Of a stretch of 64,000 nt of DNA, positions 1 through 9,515 are shown piece by piece. Below the pieces are notes generated by a model. The model was not told where the DNA came from and made no database searches. It saw only the letters and a program-made list of their open reading frames with translations. Both the position numbers and the translations under genes were made by a program. Origin of the DNA: Staphylococcus equorum (GTDB lineage: Bacteria > Bacillota > Bacilli > Staphylococcales > Staphylococcaceae); NCBI RefSeq assembly GCF_029024965.1, contig NZ_CP118982.1, positions 868,001 through 932,000 on the forward strand. The letters run 5' to 3'. Position 1 is the stretch's first letter. Each line of letters opens with the position of its first letter.

Positions 1-1
1 T

Positions 2-1036
2 TTTGATGTGGAAACTGATATAGCAGGACATGCAACAGGATTTATTGCACGATATGACTCAGGTATAGAAGGGCCTACAATTGGATTTTTAGCAGAATAC
101 GATGCTTTGCCAGGTTTAGGACATGCTTGTGGTCATAATATTATAGGTACTGCGAGTGTATTAGCGGGTACTGCATTGAAACAAGTGATTGATAAGATTG
201 GTGGTAAAATTATTGTCTTAGGATGTCCTGCAGAAGAAGGCGGTGAAAATGGCAGTGCTAAAGCGACTTATGTTAAAGCAGGTGTTATAGATGAGTTGGA
301 TATTGCACTCATGGTCCACCCTGGAAATGAAACATATCGAACGATTGATACATTGGCTGTCGATGTTTTAGATATAAAATTTTATGGTAAAAGTACGCAT
401 GCATCTGAAAACGCAGATGAAGCGAGAAATGCTTTAGATGCGATGATTTCTTATTTTAATGGGATAGCGCAATTAAGACAACACATTAAAAGACGCCAAC
501 GTGTGCATGGTGTGATACTTGATGGTGGTAAAGCAGCGAATATTATACCTGATTTTACACATGCGCGTTTTTATACGAGGGCTACGTCTCGAAAAGAGCT
601 AGATGTTTTGACTGAGCGGGTTGGACAGATAGCAAAAGGTGCAGCACTACAAACAGATTGTGACTTTGAATTTGGACCAATACAAAATGGGGTTAATGAA
701 TTTATTAAAACGTCTAAATTAGATGACTTATTTGCGAAATATGCCACTGAAATGGGTGAAGCAGTTATAGATGATGATTTTGGATATGGTTCTACAGATA
801 CTGGGAATGTCAGTCATTGTATACCAACGATTCATCCTCATATCAAAATTGGTTCACGAAATTTAGTTGGTCATACACATCGTTTCCGTGAAGCAGCAGG
901 TAGTACCCATGGTGATCAGGCATTAATTAGAGGTGCGAAAATTCTCGCTTTAATGGGGCAAGAACTCATAGAAAATAAACCATTGTTTGAAGAAATCATC
1001 GAACAATATCAATATACAAAGGGGCACAAAAAATGA
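2..1036 (+). CDS. M20-family amidohydrolase/peptidase, 5' end outside window
   Basis: This is a metal-dependent amidohydrolase of the M20 peptidase family, close to the YxeP/AbgB-type aminoacylases. The reading frame is open to the left edge, so the true start lies upstream; family members are about 390 residues, so roughly 50 residues are missing. Visible motifs are GHACGHN (metal-binding His/Asp region), PAEEGGENG (the paired Glu), the STHAS dimerisation-domain segment, and a C-terminal STHGDQAL motif. The substrate cannot be read from sequence. Its stop overlaps the start of the ATP-grasp gene by four bases (ATGA), so the two are probably translationally coupled and may act on the same amide-linked compound; that link is inference. 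Confidence 0.85.
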   Translation, partial: FDVETDIAGHATGFIARYDSGIEGPTIGFLAEYDALPGLGHACGHNIIGTASVLAGTALKQVIDKIGGKIIVLGCPAEEGGENGSAKATYVKAGVIDELDIALMVHPGNETYRTIDTLAVDVLDIKFYGKSTHASENADEARNALDAMISYFNGIAQLRQHIKRRQRVHGVILDGGKAANIIPDFTHARFYTRATSRKELDVLTERVGQIAKGAALQTDCDFEFGPIQNGVNEFIKTSKLDDLFAKYATEMGEAVIDDDFGYGSTDTGNVSHCIPTIHPHIKIGSRNLVGHTHRFREAAGSTHGDQALIRGAKILALMGQELIENKPLFEEIIEQYQYTKGHKK

Positions 1037-2226
1037 CAAATCAAAGCTCTCTAAGACCTACATTAACACTTAGTGATCTTTACGATTCACATATTGTTTA
1101 TACTTCTAGACCGTCTTATATATCGAATCCTTGGTTGGAACCCGAAGTACATCAATCTAATTTTTTGACTGGTAGAGAGCTGATTATTGCTAATGAGATG
1201 CCTGTAATCGTACACGCAGCAAGTGTAACTGATAAATTAAAAATGCTATTTGAAGCAATTGGTAAAGCTATGCCAACCAATACGCTTAAATTTCAAGATC
1301 AAAGTAGCTATGAACAATTGATACAAGATTTGGCACATGATTATAAAAAAGTTTACTTTCAATACATTCATGGTGAAGATATTTTGAATAAAAAGTATTA
1401 CGCGTTGGATAAGGATATTTTTGTAGCTTTAAATAATAAAGCACGTATACCAGAATGGACAAACCATAAATATCTACCTATAAGAGAAGTTGTTGATATA
1501 GATAATTTTGTAGAAGCTGTAGCAAAATGGGAGTATCCATTTGTATTGAAACCTGGAGACGACCTACCAACAGCAGGTGGATATGGTGTGATGATTTGTT
1601 ATAATGATGCTGATTTAAAACAAGCAAAATTGCGTATTGAAAATGCTAAAAACGAAACAGATACGATGATTATCGAACAAAAAGTAGAAGCAGTTGCAAA
1701 TTATTGTGTTCAATATGCATATTCGAAGTATACTGGTGTGCGTTATATTGGGACTTCTGAACAGTTAACCAATAAATATGGGTATTATAATGGAAACGAA
1801 AATGTACAAGATGTGCCTGATGCTGTAATTCAAGCGGGTAAAGAGATTATGGAAGTCGGCGTTTCGAAAGGATATTTTGGAATAGCTGGTTTTGACCTTT
1901 TGGTAGATAGCAACGATGACATTTTTGCGATAGATTTGAACTTTAGACAGAATGGCTCAACAAGTATGTTATTGCTAGAACCGTTTCTTCAAGAAGGGTA
2001 CCATAAATTTTATAGTTATTTGTCACATGTAGATAATTCAAAATTTTTCAACACAATTATGAAGTATGTAAATAAGGGTGTATTATTTCCGTTATCTTAT
2101 TATGATGGGGATTGGTTTGATAATGAAGTTGTTAAATCAAGGTTTGGTTGCATATGGCATGGGGAAAGCAAATCATATGTGGAAAAAATGGAGCAACAAT
2201 TTTTAAATGATTTAGAAGAAAAATAG
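1033..2226 (+). CDS. ATP-grasp domain protein, substrate unknown
   Basis: This 397-residue protein has an ATP-grasp fold of the biotin-carboxylase/D-Ala ligase type. The central part shows the ATP-binding segments (FVLKPGDDLPTAGGYGV near residue 170, then MIIEQKVEA), and a metal-binding stretch FAIDLNFRQNGS near residue 300. ATP-grasp enzymes join a carboxylate to an amine or thiol through an acyl-phosphate. The start overlaps the M20 gene (ATGA). Pairing of a ligase with an amidohydrolase suggests making and breaking the same amide bond, but no substrate is recognisable. Homologues at this position exist in other staphylococci as uncharacterised proteins. Confidence 0.75.
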   Translation: MTNQSSLRPTLTLSDLYDSHIVYTSRPSYISNPWLEPEVHQSNFLTGRELIIANEMPVIVHAASVTDKLKMLFEAIGKAMPTNTLKFQDQSSYEQLIQDLAHDYKKVYFQYIHGEDILNKKYYALDKDIFVALNNKARIPEWTNHKYLPIREVVDIDNFVEAVAKWEYPFVLKPGDDLPTAGGYGVMICYNDADLKQAKLRIENAKNETDTMIIEQKVEAVANYCVQYAYSKYTGVRYIGTSEQLTNKYGYYNGNENVQDVPDAVIQAGKEIMEVGVSKGYFGIAGFDLLVDSNDDIFAIDLNFRQNGSTSMLLLEPFLQEGYHKFYSYLSHVDNSKFFNTIMKYVNKGVLFPLSYYDGDWFDNEVVKSRFGCIWHGESKSYVEKMEQQFLNDLEEK

Positions 2227-2280
2227 AACAATTACTCACAAATATAATGAAACTCTCTAGTAAATTACATTAGACGTTAA

Positions 2281-2309
2281 TTGACTAGAGTATAAGAGTC
2301 ATTTATATT
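2281..2309 (+). promoter_or_regulatory. sigma-A promoter for the DUF2750 gene
   Basis: TTGACT at 2281-2286 and TATATT at 2304-2309 are separated by 17 bases. This is a near-consensus vegetative promoter about 40 bases before the downstream start. An imperfect 7-bp inverted repeat (CTCTAGT at 2255-2261, ACTAGAG at 2284-2290) overlaps the -35 element and could be an operator or chance. Confidence 0.65.
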
Positions 2310-2351
2310 TTAAGTATGGGTAAATATTATAAATGAATTGAAGGTGCTATG

Positions 2352-3017
2352 ATGTCTTATAAACAAAATTCATTTTTCCAAGAAATTTTAGTCAATGAAG
2401 TCTTTTACGTAGCTACAAAATCAAAAGAATTAATTAGACATGAAGTATTGGGAAAAAATGTAGTATGTGCGTGGTCGGAAAAATCTAAAGCGGAAACATT
2501 TTTGAAGAAGCTTAATATTGACTACAGCAATATAAAGAAAATTGATATAGACCGTTTTGTAACATACGAAATGGATAACTTATTTGAAGAAGGCGAAGAA
2601 GTACTCATTGATGCTACTGGTACTACAGATGGCGAATTGATTAATATTGTAGAAATTACAAATGAGTTAATGTCTGATTTAGACAATATTCGTTTGAAAG
2701 AATTTGTAAACGATGTTGCTAAAGAGGATGCAGTCTTTGGTTTATCTAATCAAAAAGAAAAGCATTTTATATTGATTAGTGATGATGAACATCAAAGACC
2801 ACAAATTATGCCTGTTTGGAGCATTAAAAGTAGAGCTGAAAAGGTAAGGAACGAAGACTTTGAAGAATGTGAAATTATCGAAATCGAAGGTGAAGTATTC
2901 GCTGAATGGTTAGATAATTTACGAGATGATGATAAAGCTGTAGCAATAGACTTGAAATCTGGTGTTGTAGGCACAGTTGTATCTGCTCAAAAAGTGATTG
3001 ACCAACTTACATTTTAA
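2352..3017 (+). CDS. DUF2750-type protein with an internal tandem duplication
   Basis: This 221-residue cytosolic protein of unknown function belongs to the DUF2750 type found in staphylococci. Two halves are alignable by eye: residues 14-85 (VFYVATK, then CAWSEKSKAE, then VLIDATG) and residues 119-200 (VFGLSNQ, then PVWSIKSRAE, then AVAIDLKSG). The W-S-x-K-S-[KR]-A-E core is shared. An ATG also lies at 2349, but the ribosome-binding site GAAGGTG at 2340-2346 sits 5 bases before 2352 and only 2 before 2349, so I chose 2352. It has its own promoter and is probably monocistronic. No catalytic motif is visible. Confidence 0.75.
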   Translation: MSYKQNSFFQEILVNEVFYVATKSKELIRHEVLGKNVVCAWSEKSKAETFLKKLNIDYSNIKKIDIDRFVTYEMDNLFEEGEEVLIDATGTTDGELINIVEITNELMSDLDNIRLKEFVNDVAKEDAVFGLSNQKEKHFILISDDEHQRPQIMPVWSIKSRAEKVRNEDFEECEIIEIEGEVFAEWLDNLRDDDKAVAIDLKSGVVGTVVSAQKVIDQLTF

Positions 3018-3144
3018 TTATTTCTAAATGCGTTTCAATGCGCTAGTATTTTGTTTTTATATTATTTGAATAATGATTAATTATGATGAGTTGTTTTGAA
3101 ACTATAGATAGAAATTTGGGACATTTGTATTTTGAATTACTAGT

Positions 3145-3184
3145 AAAAGCAGTTTTCTACTGAAAAACGTAGAAAGCTGCTTTT
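3145..3184. terminator. bidirectional terminator between the DUF2750 gene and coaW
   Basis: A 16-bp stem with one G-U pair (3145-3160 with 3169-3184) closes an 8-base loop. It is flanked by T's to the right and A's to the left, so it can serve both converging genes. Confidence 0.85.
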
Positions 3185-3197
3185 TTCATGTTGATAT

Positions 3198-3995
3198 TTA
3201 TAAATGAATTGCACCTAACGCACCAGAGAATGCACCATGTTCAATATAATAAGGTTTAAACCCGCGAAGTATTGTATAATCTGTAACAACTTTTTTTAAT
3301 AAATCATTATTATGAAAAGATGAACCAATATAAGCGACATTTTCAGTATTATTTTCTCTAGCAACAGTAATAGACATTGTGGTAATAACTTCCCCAACAA
3401 CACCTATAACAGATGCTAATTTATCAGCATCTGTAAAATTGGCATCCAAATTATGTAGGACATGGCCAAAGTTTGCTGCTGTAAGGTCACCTGAGATAGG
3501 TGGTTCACTGTCCTTATAAATATGTTTAACTTTCAAGTCAATAATCTCTCTATTTCCATTTTGAGCTGTATCAGTTAATTGTTTATAATCTTTAATACCA
3601 GTTAATAAATATCCAAGCCCTTGAATCATTCCACCACCTGCGCCAACGCCACCTACACGTTGTTGATGATTACCGTCTGAAAAGTGTAATGAAGTGCCGG
3701 TACCGACGTTAGTAAAGATGTAATCATCTAATAAATGCTCTTGTTCTACTAAAAGTATTTCTAAACCTTTTGCAGCTGCATCAAATTCGACAAAAATACG
3801 CGAAGGACAAGTTAAGTGTTCTTGTATTAATGCAGCTTGTCCACCAGTTAAACTAATGCTTTCACAATCTTGTTGATTTAACCATGAGATAACTTCATCA
3901 ATTTCAGTAGTTGATTTTGTTGTATATACACGTTCCCCGTTATTGTCTTGAACTATCTTAATTAGAGTTCCACCAGCATCAATGCCAATCTTCAT
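3198..3995 (-). CDS. coaW: type II pantothenate kinase
   Basis: This enzyme phosphorylates pantothenate with ATP, the first committed step of coenzyme A synthesis. The 265-residue length matches the staphylococcal type II kinase, which resembles eukaryotic PanK and is known to be insensitive to CoA feedback. The N-terminal [10 protein letters not shown] is the actin-like ATPase phosphate-binding segment. Further motifs are [10 protein letters not shown] and [17 protein letters not shown]. The minus-strand ribosome-binding site is an unusual pure G-tract (seven C's on the plus strand at 4003-4009), seven bases before the start. It converges with the DUF2750 gene and diverges from the VOC gene. 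Confidence 0.93.
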   Translation of the reverse strand: MKIGIDAGGTLIKIVQDNNGERVYTTKSTTEIDEVISWLNQQDCESISLTGGQAALIQEHLTCPSRIFVEFDAAAKGLEILLVEQEHLLDDYIFTNVGTGTSLHFSDGNHQQRVGGVGAGGGMIQGLGYLLTGIKDYKQLTDTAQNGNREIIDLKVKHIYKDSEPPISGDLTAANFGHVLHNLDANFTDADKLASVIGVVGEVITTMSITVARENNTENVAYIGSSFHNNDLLKKVVTDYTILRGFKPYYIEHGAFSGALGAIHL

Positions 3996-4086
3996 TTCTA
4001 TTCCCCCCCAAATAAATTTACATTATAACTAATATTATAATAAAATGGGGGGAAATCAAATATGAAATTAAAAGGAGCGTTCTTTT

Positions 4087-4455
4087 ATGATGCAATTAAG
4101 TCCGTTTATTAAAGTAGACGACGTTGATGAAGCTGTGAATTTTTATAAAAATGCGTTTGGTGGAGAAGAAAAAATATTAAACGAAACAAATGGACTACGA
4201 CTGCATACAGAATTGCATGTGAATGCAACAGTGATATTACATATATCAAGTACATACGGAAAAGAATGGCATAATGATAATACTAATATTATTTTGACCT
4301 TTGACGATTTAGAAGTGCAACAACAAGTATATAACGCTTTGAGTAAATTAGGTGATCCACATATGCCGCTTGAAAAAACATTTTTCAATGCTATGCATGG
4401 TCAAGTTAAAGATCAATTTGGTGTGAATTGGCTCATGAATTGCTTTTTAAACTAA
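4087..4455 (+). CDS. VOC-family (glyoxalase-like) protein
   Basis: This 122-residue protein belongs to the vicinal-oxygen-chelate superfamily, PhnB/YjdN-like branch. The N-terminal SPFIKVDDVDEAVNFYKNAF is the typical beta-alpha opening, and the C-terminal GQVKDQFGVNWLMN matches the family ending. Members act as dioxygenases, isomerases or antibiotic-binding proteins, so the function is open. The start at 4087 follows AAAGGAG (4071-4077); a second ATG at 4090 is an equal alternative. Confidence 0.8.
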   Translation: MMQLSPFIKVDDVDEAVNFYKNAFGGEEKILNETNGLRLHTELHVNATVILHISSTYGKEWHNDNTNIILTFDDLEVQQQVYNALSKLGDPHMPLEKTFFNAMHGQVKDQFGVNWLMNCFLN

Positions 4456-4532
4456 ACCGTTTAATATAGGTTATAATTAGTTAGAAAGTGGTATTAATAA
4501 ATAATTACTAAGTTTTAAATAGGGGATAGGAT

Positions 4533-5393
4533 ATGTTTATTAAAAAACAATTTGAAGGAATTACAGTTCAAGTGTATGAAGATAAATATAAAGATGCACT
4601 TTATAATTTTAAATTGAATGAACGCCAACAAATTTATTCATCTTTGCCGAGTGATGTTTTAGAAGATGCGTTGCACGATAAAGATAGAATTGCAAACATC
4701 GCATTGAATAAAAAAGGGGAAGTTGTAGGATTTTTCGTTTTGCATCAGTATTATCAACATGAAGGCTACGATACACCAAAACAAGTGATTTATGTTAGAT
4801 CACTATCTGTTAACCAAAATTTTCAAGGTTATGGTTATGGTACTAAAATGATGATGTATCTTCCACAATATGTTCAATCTTTATTTCCAGATTTCAACCA
4901 CTTATATTTAGTCGTTGATGCGGAAAATGAGAGTGCTTGGAATGTTTATGAACGTGCAGGTTTCATGCACACTGCAACTAAAGAAGAAGGACCACTAGGA
5001 AAAGAAAGATTATATTATTTAGACTTAGATTCAAACCATGTATCATCATTGAAATTAAAGCCAAATACGGAAGATGTGCCGTTCAACATTCATATTATTG
5101 ATTTATTTAAAGATGGAAACAAAGTAGGATTTATTGCAGTAGAAAAACATGAACAACGTATGAATATTTCTTCTGTAGAGGTTAATAAATCAGAAAGACA
5201 CAATGGTATTGCGGAAAGTGCTTTGAGACAACTTTCTACATATATCAGAAAGTATTTTGATGATGTCAGTCTGTTGACAATTACACTATATGGTGAGAAT
5301 AATGAATTAAAACCGTTATGTATCAATAGTAACTTTGTTGAAATCGAGTCTGCGGATGATTTTAAAGTATTTGAAAAGCATATAAATTATTAA
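4533..5393 (+). CDS. GNAT-family N-acetyltransferase, tandem GNAT fold
   Basis: This 286-residue protein carries a clear acetyl-CoA-binding domain in its N-terminal half. VRSLSVNQNFQGYGYGT (about residues 90-106) is the Q-x-x-G-x-G motif A, followed by NESAWNVYERAGF. The C-terminal half (about residues 180-286) looks like a second, degenerate GNAT fold, with SSVEVNKSERHNGIAESALR where the acetyl-CoA loop would be. The substrate is unknown. It precedes rpoE on the same strand, but rpoE has its own promoter. Confidence 0.8.
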   Translation: MFIKKQFEGITVQVYEDKYKDALYNFKLNERQQIYSSLPSDVLEDALHDKDRIANIALNKKGEVVGFFVLHQYYQHEGYDTPKQVIYVRSLSVNQNFQGYGYGTKMMMYLPQYVQSLFPDFNHLYLVVDAENESAWNVYERAGFMHTATKEEGPLGKERLYYLDLDSNHVSSLKLKPNTEDVPFNIHIIDLFKDGNKVGFIAVEKHEQRMNISSVEVNKSERHNGIAESALRQLSTYIRKYFDDVSLLTITLYGENNELKPLCINSNFVEIESADDFKVFEKHINY

Positions 5394-5399
5394 TAGAGA

Positions 5400-5428
5400 T
5401 TGCGAAATCACAAATTGTCATTTATAAT
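5400..5428 (+). promoter_or_regulatory. sigma-A promoter for rpoE
   Basis: TTGCGA at 5400-5405 and TATAAT at 5423-5428 are spaced by 17 bases, about 75 bases before the rpoE start. Confidence 0.65.
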
Positions 5429-5502
5429 TTACATTTGTTATTATTACTTAAGATGAACTTAGTACGAATTTGGATAAATGCCTTTGAAAGGAAGAATAAA
5501 TA

Positions 5503-6033
5503 ATGAGAATTCAAGATTATACAAAAGAAATGGTTGATGAGAAATCATTTATCGATATGGCCTATACGCTATTAAATGAAAAAAATAGTACTATGAATTT
5601 ATACGATATCATCGATGAATTTAAAGCGCTTGGACATTATGAAGACCATGAAGTAGAACATAGAATTGTACAATTCTATACAGACTTAAATACTGACGGT
5701 CGTTTTTTAAACGTTGGAGAAAATATCTGGGGATTACGTGATTGGTATTCAGTAGATGATATTGAAGAAAAAATTGCGCCAACAATTCAAAAATTCGATA
5801 TATTGGATGATGACCCAGAAGAAGATAAAAATTTAAAATTACTTGGTGAAGATGAAACTGATGACGATGATGACATCCCAGCTGTAACTGATGACCAAGA
5901 AACTTTGAATGATCCTGAAGAACCAAAAGAAGACGAAGTTGAAGAAGAAGGCATTGTTATTGATGAAGATGATGAAGACTTTGATGATGAAGACGAAGAA
6001 GAAGATGAAGACGAAGAAGAAACTGAAAAATAA
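5503..6033 (+). CDS. rpoE: DNA-directed RNA polymerase delta subunit
   Basis: The delta subunit binds core RNA polymerase in Gram-positives, speeds recycling and makes initiation sensitive to the first NTP. The 176-residue protein has the expected two parts: a folded N-terminal HARE-HTH domain (residues 1 to about 90, containing [15 protein letters not shown]) and a disordered C-terminal tail made almost only of Asp and Glu from about residue 105. The neighbourhood rpoE-pyrG is conserved in Firmicutes. This fits the biology: pyrG is controlled by an initiation-linked attenuator directly downstream. Confidence 0.95.
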   Translation: MRIQDYTKEMVDEKSFIDMAYTLLNEKNSTMNLYDIIDEFKALGHYEDHEVEHRIVQFYTDLNTDGRFLNVGENIWGLRDWYSVDDIEEKIAPTIQKFDILDDDPEEDKNLKLLGEDETDDDDDIPAVTDDQETLNDPEEPKEDEVEEEGIVIDEDDEDFDDEDEEEDEDEEETEK

Positions 6034-6048
6034 TTATTTGAGATTTAA

Positions 6049-6161
6049 TTGACTTTTCTCGTGAAAATGATAAAATTTTATTCGGGCTCCTTTAATTAGG
6101 ACGACGTGTATAAATATTATACGCTCCCCCTTACAACGATGTGAGAGGGAGCGATTTTTTT
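6049..6161 (+). promoter_or_regulatory. pyrG promoter and CTP-sensing reiterative-transcription attenuator
   Basis: TTGACT (6049-6054), a 16-base spacer and TAAAAT (6071-6076) place the transcript start at the GGG of GGGCTCC (6084-6090). About 40 bases on, a C-rich strand CGCTCCCCC (6122-6130) pairs with GGGAGCG (6147-6153) and is followed by a T-run, forming an intrinsic terminator. In B. subtilis pyrG, low CTP causes repeated addition of G at a GGGC start; the extra G's pair with the C-rich strand and prevent the terminator. All sequence elements of that mechanism are present here. Control by this route is inferred from the family. The roughly 205 bases between the terminator and the start codon hold no second feature I can support. 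Confidence 0.85.
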
Positions 6162-6290
6162 ATTTAAATGACTATAAAAAATTTATGAATTCTTTGAAAT
6201 TAGGTAATTGCTTAGAGCAATAATTTATACATATGAAAATAATAAATGATAATTATAATATGTAAAACACGCTATTACACAAAAAAATAA

Positions 6291-7976
<1,686 letters not shown>

Positions 7977-7985
7977 AATAAAAAT

Positions 7986-8031
7986 GACGCATGTTAGCTA
8001 AGTAATTAAAGGTTACAGTTAGCAATGCGTC
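7986..8031 (+). terminator. pyrG terminator
   Basis: GACGCAT (7986-7992) pairs with ATGCGTC (8025-8031), with an inner GCTAA/TTAGC helix, followed by a run of T's. Confidence 0.75.
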
Positions 8032-8238
8032 TTTTTTTATATCCTTAATTGTTAAATGTCATTATACATTAACGATAATTGAATTTTTTATAAAGGTTTC
8101 AAAATTCGTGTTATTTGATTCAAACGATTTCATAATTATATTTTTATAATTACTGTAAAATAAGATGTATAGTATAACAAATTTACAAAAATTAGAAGAA
8201 AAATGTCTATTTTTAAGGTTTTAAAAAGAAAAAAACAA

Positions 8239-8254
8239 TTAAAAGCGCTTACAA
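8239..8254 (+). promoter_or_regulatory. cre-like catabolite control site upstream of fba
   Basis: This 16-base site fits the CcpA consensus WTGNAARCGNWWWCAW at 15 of 16 positions; the third base is A instead of G. It lies about 35 bases upstream of the fba -10 element, a position from which CcpA can repress or activate. Binding is an inference. Confidence 0.5.
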
Positions 8255-8286
8255 TTGTTTAGAAGAATGCAAAAGGTTTCTAATTT

Positions 8287-8295
8287 TGATATAAT
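8287..8295 (+). promoter_or_regulatory. extended -10 promoter of fba
   Basis: TGATATAAT is a perfect extended -10 (TGn plus TATAAT at 8290-8295). No good -35 lies 17 bases upstream, as is usual for this promoter class. The remainder of the 7977-8339 gap is AT-rich and holds nothing else I can name. Confidence 0.6.
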
Positions 8296-8339
8296 TAGAT
8301 TGTAAAAATATGTGCTTAAAGCACCAAGGAGGAACTTTC

Positions 8340-9200
8340 ATGCCTTTAGTTTCAATGAAAGAAATGTTAATAGACGCAAAAGAAAATGGTTACGCAGTTG
8401 GTCAATACAACTTAAATAACTTAGAATTTACACAAGCTATCTTAGAAGCTTCACAAGAAGAGAATGCTCCAGTTATTTTAGGTGTATCTGAAGGTGCTGC
8501 TCGCTATATGGGTGGTTTCTACACGGTAGTTAAAATGGTTGAAGGGTTAATGCACGACAAAGAAATCACTGTCCCTGTTGCAATCCACTTAGACCACGGT
8601 TCAAGCTTTGAAAAATGTAAAGAAGCAATTGATGCTGGATTTACATCAGTAATGATCGATGCTTCTCATGGTTCATTTGAAGACAACGTTGAAATCACTT
8701 CAAAAGTGGTTGAATATGCGCATGAACATGGCGTATCAGTTGAAGCTGAATTAGGTACTGTAGGCGGACAAGAAGACGATATTATCGCTGAAGGTGTTAT
8801 CTATGCAGATCCTAAAGAGTGTCAAGAACTTGTTGAAAGAACAGGCATCGATACATTAGCACCAGCATTAGGTTCAGTACACGGACCATATAAAGGTGAA
8901 CCTAAATTAGGATTTAAAGAAATGGAAGAAATTGGTGCTTCTACAGGATTACCGTTAGTATTACACGGTGGTACTGGTATCCCAACTACAGATATCCAAA
9001 AAGCTATTCCTTTCGGCACAGCAAAAATTAACGTTAATACAGAAAACCAAATCACTTCTGCTAAAGCAGTACGTGAAGCTTTAGACAAAGATAAAGAAGT
9101 ATATGATCCTCGTAAATATTTAGGACCAGCACGTGAAGCAATCAAAGCAACAGTTATTGGTAAAATTAAAGAGTTTGGTACATCTAACCGAGCAAAATAA
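8340..9200 (+). CDS. fba: class II fructose-bisphosphate aldolase
   Basis: This enzyme splits fructose 1,6-bisphosphate into dihydroxyacetone phosphate and glyceraldehyde 3-phosphate in glycolysis, and runs in reverse in gluconeogenesis. It is the zinc-dependent class II type: [11 protein letters not shown] carries the metal-binding and catalytic His/Asp, followed by [13 protein letters not shown]. Further motifs are [13 protein letters not shown] and LHGGTGIP. Counted from 8340 it has 286 residues, the normal staphylococcal length. The start is fixed by AAGGAGG at 8326-8332, rather than the in-frame ATG at 8310. It is monocistronic between its own promoter and terminator. Confidence 0.97.
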   Translation: MPLVSMKEMLIDAKENGYAVGQYNLNNLEFTQAILEASQEENAPVILGVSEGAARYMGGFYTVVKMVEGLMHDKEITVPVAIHLDHGSSFEKCKEAIDAGFTSVMIDASHGSFEDNVEITSKVVEYAHEHGVSVEAELGTVGGQEDDIIAEGVIYADPKECQELVERTGIDTLAPALGSVHGPYKGEPKLGFKEMEEIGASTGLPLVLHGGTGIPTTDIQKAIPFGTAKINVNTENQITSAKAVREALDKDKEVYDPRKYLGPAREAIKATVIGKIKEFGTSNRAK

Positions 9201-9220
9201 TTTAATCTATATTACAAATG

Positions 9221-9250
9221 AGACTGAGACATGTAATTATGTCCCAGTCT
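9221..9250 (+). terminator. fba terminator
   Basis: A 12-position stem with one mismatch (9221-9232 with 9239-9250) is followed by T-rich sequence. The GACTGAGACAT...ATGTCCCAGTC sequence resembles a hairpin family frequent in staphylococcal intergenic regions. Confidence 0.85.
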
Positions 9251-9451
9251 TATTTTTTTATGTTATAATTGCTATCGTTTGGTAAAGAGGTTATTATTAA
9301 ATCCAAACTATTTACATAAATCTCAAACAAAATATATATAATTATGATTTAAAACATAAAATAATGGGAAATAAAAACTATAGTAAATAATTTATATGTA
9401 ACTTGCATCACTTAATTTTAATTTTAAAAAGTTTTAGTAGACTGATGTACT

Positions 9452-9479
9452 TTGCAAACTGGAAAAAGTAATTTATAAT
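9452..9479 (+). promoter_or_regulatory. murA2 promoter
   Basis: TTGCAA (9452-9457) and TATAAT (9474-9479) are separated by 16 bases, about 35 bases before the murA2 start. Confidence 0.65.
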
Positions 9480-9515
9480 GCAAATAATGATTGAAAGTCA
9501 AAGGAGAACAAGCGA

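Noticed and set aside
8..10. GTG at position 8 as the start of the M20 gene
   Set aside because: The frame is open to the left edge and the family needs about 50 more N-terminal residues, so this is an internal Val codon.
6236..6262. Fur/PerR-like AT-rich sequence before pyrG (GATAATTATAAT)
   Set aside because: It fits neither consensus in correct order or spacing and pyrG is not a known target.
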